Shown here in pieces: positions 60,557 to 64,000 of a stretch of 64,000 nucleotides of DNA. The notes under the pieces are model-generated. The model did not search any database and had not been told where the DNA came from. It worked only from the letters and a program-made list of their open reading frames with translations. Made by a program: the position numbers and the translations under genes. Every line of letters starts with the position of its first letter. Positions within the stretch are counted from its first letter, which is position 1. Location: assembly GCA_013339765.2 (NCBI GenBank), contig CM023450.1, positions 188,126,688 through 188,190,687 on the forward strand. Reading direction: 5' to 3'. The DNA comes from Haemaphysalis longicornis. Taxonomy: Eukaryota; Arthropoda; Arachnida; Ixodida; Ixodidae.

Positions 60557-60937
60557 TCACCCCGTGGATATGCTGTGAATTTTTTTCTCCTGAAGGTGGC
60601 GGATAGTCTCTTGAGTTCTATTCGCTTGCAGTGCTTGGTGCAGTGTGCGGTGAAGGTGAGTCCTTTGCGCGGTCTTAGATTTCGTGGGGTCGAGGAGGTG
60701 TCGAAGTAAGTGCCACGTACGTCCGACGTGGAGTTGCCCGCCGGCCTGTTGGCAGACGTCATGCCATTGTTGCCGGCATAGCGTGACACAATACTTTTCG
60801 ATGTCCCGATTGAGCTGGGCAATGCGCTTGCGAAGATTGCGACTGTGACGGCGATTCTTCCACCTGCGCTGTAGCGACTGGCGAGCTTCGATCATGCGTG
60901 CAAGGTGGTTATCAAGCCTATCTGCCGGAAGGGGCAC
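60557..60937 (-). pseudogene. Linker between endonuclease and RT of the outer LINE
   Basis: A minus frame of 126 codons, basic and helical (RWKNRRHSRNLRKRIAQLNR; VGRTWHLLRHLLDPTKSK), corresponds to the linker of the inner LINE (RWKKQRLNRRLRKKW; NGKAWNLLKHLMDETKTKSH). It is cut by the insert at 60546. Confidence 0.8.
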
Positions 60938-61087
60938 GTCGACGGCCCGGGTTGTTTGCTGTGTGATCTGGAGAAGCAGACGCGACCACTCGGCTATATC
61001 CCGGATGTCGCTACTCCCGTTGAGATCCGGCTGTTGAGCTACCGTCCTTCGGAAGGCTTCCCAGTTAGTGAGGTATTGAGCCCTACG

Positions 61088-62110
61088 TCATTGGGAGGGT
61101 ATTACACAGCCGGTTTGCAGAGTGATCTCGAGTATGTAGTGGTCGTTGCCCAGTGACGTCCCCGTGTGTTCACATTGGGCAGGTGAACTGTTGGGGGCCG
61201 GGCGATGAAATGTGAGATCCGGGTTAGTGTCCCTTTGCACTGATGTTCCTGTGCGAGTATGAATCTGCGTGTCATTAAGTAGGAGGAAACCCGCTTCGTT
61301 GGCCTCGTCGTGCAGGGATCTTCCTTTAGCTGTAGTGCGAGTGTAGCCCCAGGCGTAATGCGGAGCGTTAAAATCACCTGCTACCAGTATGGCACTGTCG
61401 CCCGCAATGTGGAGAATGCGCCTTAGGAATTCTCGAAAGCGCTGACGATAGTGACGTGGGTTGCTGTAAACTATGACGACGTAGATGCTGGCCTTGCGGC
61501 TTTTGCGGCCCAGCACCACCTCAACAATGGCATGTTCTATTGGATTGGGGGTGACGTTGGGATGCTCAATGCAAGTGATTCCGTTTCGGACCACTATACT
61601 CACTCCCTGAGCCGTGCCGGCACTCTCGCCCCGGGCACTTGGGGGGCGAAAGTGGCAGCAGTAGCCGGGAATGGTCAGCGGCCGTTCGCTGTGTGTCTCT
61701 TGCAGGAGTAGTAGATCCGGTGTGGCATCTGGAGCAAGCTGTTGTATGTGTTGTTGTAGCGTATGCCTCTCGTAGTGAAGGCCATTGCCGTTCCATTGCC
61801 ATATTCGGAGCGGACGCGGGCGAGTTAGAGATGGCATTATGGATGGGCTGTGTGGTTGCAGGTGCGTGGATGAAGTCGTTGCGCCGTGCGATGGTAGTAG
61901 CCTCTCTTGAAGTTGTGTGAGCAGAGCTTGGATATTTTTAACCGAGTGCACTAGTTGCTGGCAGTTGGTCTCGAGGGTTCCCAGGCGCGTATGCAGGGCC
62001 GAGAGATTCTGGTCGAAGCGGTCCTGGCGATCGCTTTGTTGATCTAATCTTGCGGCGATGCGCCTTTCTTTGGCGAGCTCCAAGGCCCGGCCGCTTGGCA
62101 TTGGGCTCAA
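61088..62110 (-). CDS. Endonuclease of the outer LINE, with ORF1 coiled coil in the same frame
   Basis: A 340-codon open frame. Residues about 10-75 are a coiled coil of ORF1 type (ELAKERRIAARLDQQSDRQD onward). From about residue 100 the AP-endonuclease domain follows: WQWNGNGL (104-111), QETH (137-140), GDFNAPHYAWGY (245-256), NPDLTF (296-301) and GNDHY (321-325). The expected catalytic residues are in place except that the usual SDH reads NDH. This enzyme nicks target DNA to start reverse transcription. The lack of a stop between the ORF1-like and ORF2-like parts is unusual; a lost stop or a frameshift at about 62100 would explain it. Confidence 0.85.
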   Translation of the reverse strand: MSPMPSGRALELAKERRIAARLDQQSDRQDRFDQNLSALHTRLGTLETNCQQLVHSVKNIQALLTQLQERLLPSHGATTSSTHLQPHSPSIMPSLTRPRPLRIWQWNGNGLHYERHTLQQHIQQLAPDATPDLLLLQETHSERPLTIPGYCCHFRPPSARGESAGTAQGVSIVVRNGITCIEHPNVTPNPIEHAIVEVVLGRKSRKASIYVVIVYSNPRHYRQRFREFLRRILHIAGDSAILVAGDFNAPHYAWGYTRTTAKGRSLHDEANEAGFLLLNDTQIHTRTGTSVQRDTNPDLTFHRPAPNSSPAQCEHTGTSLGNDHYILEITLQTGCVIPSQ

Positions 62111-63355
62111 TGTCTCTGCTATTTCTTCGATCTCGAACTGCTTCGGGCCGGGTGCTTGTTTGCTCGGTGCTCTCTGTCTCCATTTCTGCGCTGGTGGGGT
62201 TTGCTGTGACTTGGGGGCCGTTGGTAGACTGCGAGTTCAGGGGGATAGAGTGGTCCTGCTGGTGAAGAGCGAGCAGTCTCTCTAGCTTGGCGTTAATGGC
62301 AAGGATGGTGGCGTCTTGGGCGGCAAGTTTGGCCTCTTGTGCTGCCACTTGACGGCGGAGTTGGGCATTCTCTTGGCGAAGTTGCTGCAATTCAGCTGCA
62401 GAGCCCAGCTGTTCGGGTGTGGATCGGTCTCTCGGGTTTCCACCCGCTGTGATTGCTGGGGATCTCGCAGAGACAGTCTGTTGTCTAGCAGCGTCTTCCC
62501 AGCTGATGGTGGTGCTTGAACCCTGGCGCCGAGGACCCTGTGACTCAAAGAGGTGCGGCGCTCCAGCTGCTGCTCTGCAGGCGCTTGGCGAGCGTTCCAA
62601 AGTCGCCCCGCGCCTGCGCGATCGGCTCCTGCGGGCGCCAGGTGTTGCGCCGTCCAGAGCTGCCCGCCTCGCCTGGGAGCGCGAGCGGCTGCGGCGCTCC
62701 CCGGCTGCGCCGGGCTGCTCTGGGGGCTGCAGGCACAGTTGTGTCTGCGGTAGCTCCGGGAAGTCGCTGTGTATTGTTGCAGCCGTTGTTGTTCTTAGCG
62801 GTGACGCTCCCAGCGGCGTATCGTAACTACAATGGGGGTCTTGTACTTGTTTGAGCAGGTCGGGGCGCCAGTGGGATGATCACCGTTACACAGCTTACAC
62901 CAGGGTTGGCGTGCGTTGGCGTGGTCGGCAGGGGGGTTTGGCGTCCCACACGAGAAACAGACTCTAACTGTGGGGTTCGGGCAGACATCCATGCGGTGCC
63001 CTACTTGGCCACACTTGCGGCAGACGTCGAAGTGTTCTTTGTAAAGTCCACAGCGCAGCAGCATGGCGCCATATTTCACGTAGTTGGGCACTCGATGGCC
63101 GGCAAAGAGCACTACTACGGTTGTGGTCGAGCCGATGCGGTGGGCAGCTAGAGCGAGGGGATTGGCGGGGTTCACGACCTGGGCTTGAATCTCAGCAGCC
63201 GTATCGTCGGCGTCGATACCTCGAATTACGCCTTTGACGGTGCCATGGGGAGCTGTTCGGTAGGCATGTGCCTCGTGGTGACGACCGCCAATGTAAAGGT
63301 GTCGGATACGTGTGTACGCCACCGCTCTCTGCTCGCTAGGAGTGAAGGAAGCTAG
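61938..63355 (-). pseudogene. ORF1 (Gag-like) of the outer LINE
   Basis: The frame 63352-62795 carries the domain before the knuckles (SFTPSEQRAVAYTRIRHLYI start; VPNYVKYGAMLLRCGLY) and two clear zinc knuckles: CRKCGQVGHRMDVC, and CKLCNGDHPTGAPTC after a degenerate middle one. The frame 62600-61938 continues with a Gln/Ala-rich coiled coil (LQQLRQENAQLRRQVAAQEA). Frameshifts near 62790 and 62100 break it. The N-terminal part seen in the inner LINE is absent beyond a stop at about 63357. Confidence 0.85.
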
Positions 63356-63359
63356 CTAA

Positions 63360-63743
63360 TAACAACGCGTAAGACCTGAAGGTATTGAAGGTGTACAAAA
63401 CTTGCACGCCCATCTCGATGATTTAAGTCCACGATTGCAGCCGATTTGCACCGTCTTCACTGCTGCAACGAACTTTACCTCATCCTCGTTGCTGTAAGTG
63501 TGAGCATCGTTCATTTTTTGGTAAGTTATAATCATCGGAGATTAAACATCGTGTGTGTATTATCAGGTTTCACGCCATCGATTCCGTTGAGTTAGACGTG
63601 CGTTTACTAATCATCATCGAGTGGGCGTGTCTGGCATTACAAACGTGCGCCGGGGACGCTGGGTGGTGGCGCGCGATGTTTTCTTTGTTTTTCAGCTTTC
63701 GAGGGAGCAGCAAGGCTTGGGAGTGGGCTAGTTGGTGTTTTAG
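63360..63743. other. No assigned feature
   Basis: Sequence upstream of the outer LINE with only short open frames. No repeat or gene recognised. Confidence 0.3.
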
Positions 63744-63848
63744 CATCTTGAAGTGCAGAGGTGCGCTGCCTGACACGAAACGTAGGACAGGGTTAATACC
63801 ACAAAAACAGACAAGGTGTCAGGCAGCGCACCTCTGCACTTCAAGATG
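63744..63848. repeat. Perfect 33-bp inverted repeat with a 39-bp loop
   Basis: 63744-63776 and 63816-63848 are exact reverse complements around a 39-bp spacer. It has no coding capacity. It could be a short MITE, a remnant of a larger fold-back element, or a hairpin precursor. Confidence 0.75.
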
Positions 63849-64000
63849 ATTCGAGGGAGGTCGCCGCAATTCACCCTGCAAACGGGCGCTGGGCATTTTC
63901 TCGAGCTCCAATAGGGGTCGTGTTTGCACGTAGTGCGTAACACCTACGAGGAAAAAAACGAGATAGGAATTTTCCCAAGTATTACACGAAAATGGGTTAA
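63849..64000. other. No assigned feature
   Basis: Nothing recognised up to the end of the window. Confidence 0.3.

Larger units (their letters stand above)
58322..63355 (-). mobile_element. Outer I-clade LINE, 5' two thirds
   Basis: The second LINE of the same clade reads on the minus strand: ORF1 (63355-61938 plus a coiled coil to about 61850), endonuclease (to 61088), linker (60937-60557), an inserted 0.75-kb element (59794-60546), then RT (about 59650-58322). The remaining 3' part lies at 52681-51813 beyond the inner LINE. ORF1 stops abruptly at a stop codon near 63357, so the 5' end is truncated or frameshifted there. The inner LINE therefore inserted into the region between RT and RNase H of this one. 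Confidence 0.88.

Overview
This window is eukaryotic nuclear DNA, most likely from a hard tick (Ixodida). The main evidence is a tRNA-derived SINE of the tick Ruka type with perfect target-site duplications (16366-16603). Several repeat families that I associate with tick genomes support it: Ty3/Gypsy pol, RNase H-bearing I-clade LINEs, a Penelope-like element with a GIY-YIG domain, and a protein with repeated Arg/Glu-rich units. There are no bacterial-type operons, ribosome binding sites or CRISPR arrays. Almost every long open reading frame belongs to a mobile element or is an antisense shadow of one.

The host content I can support is one split gene on the + strand. Seven short open segments, each between a good AG acceptor and a GT donor, lie at 2284-2340, 9670-9702, 14089-14241, 17324-17547, 19240-19340, 26033-26138 and 30544-30708. 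Their splice phases join without a break (1/1, 1/1, 1/1, 1/0, 0/2, 2/0, 0/0). An eighth segment at 51218-51340 (0/0) may continue the gene. The model starts with a Thr-rich linker and runs into a domain of about 260 residues that I do not recognise with confidence. Its introns hold nearly all the mobile elements.

Layout, 1-20 kb: a diverged duplicated sequence (1-1000), exon 1, an I-clade LINE fragment (6.1-6.9 kb, -), a broken Gypsy pol with its 3' LTR (7.1-9.5 kb), exon 2, a CR1/Jockey-type LINE fragment (11.9-13.0 kb, -), exons 3-5 and a Ruka SINE. Layout, 19.6-25.9 kb: a repeat cluster with a tail-out inverted pair of Penelope-like 3' ends, a 180-bp palindrome, several copies of a second tRNA-like SINE in both orientations, a solo LTR, a LINE 3' end and long (TA)n tracts. 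Layout, 26-34 kb: exons 6 and 7, a 630-bp TA-flanked MITE and low-complexity DNA.

Layout, 34-50 kb: two CR1-type LINEs head to head. One is split by a 2.55-kb TTAA-flanked element and the other by a LINE 3' end. They are followed by SINE remnants, a satellite of about 230-bp units, and a 3.36-kb fold-back element with arms near 0.95 kb that I could not assign to a family. Layout, 51-64 kb: the candidate eighth exon, then a nest in which one I-clade LINE (52.7-58.3 kb) sits inside a second one (51.8-63.4 kb). The second LINE also carries a 0.75-kb insert with the Arg/Glu-rich repeat protein.

The elements do not form a working system together. They are decayed layers inside one long gene. The most notable items are the phase-consistent gene model, the 3.36-kb fold-back element, the inverted Penelope pair and the two cases where host-element reading frames date the insertions.
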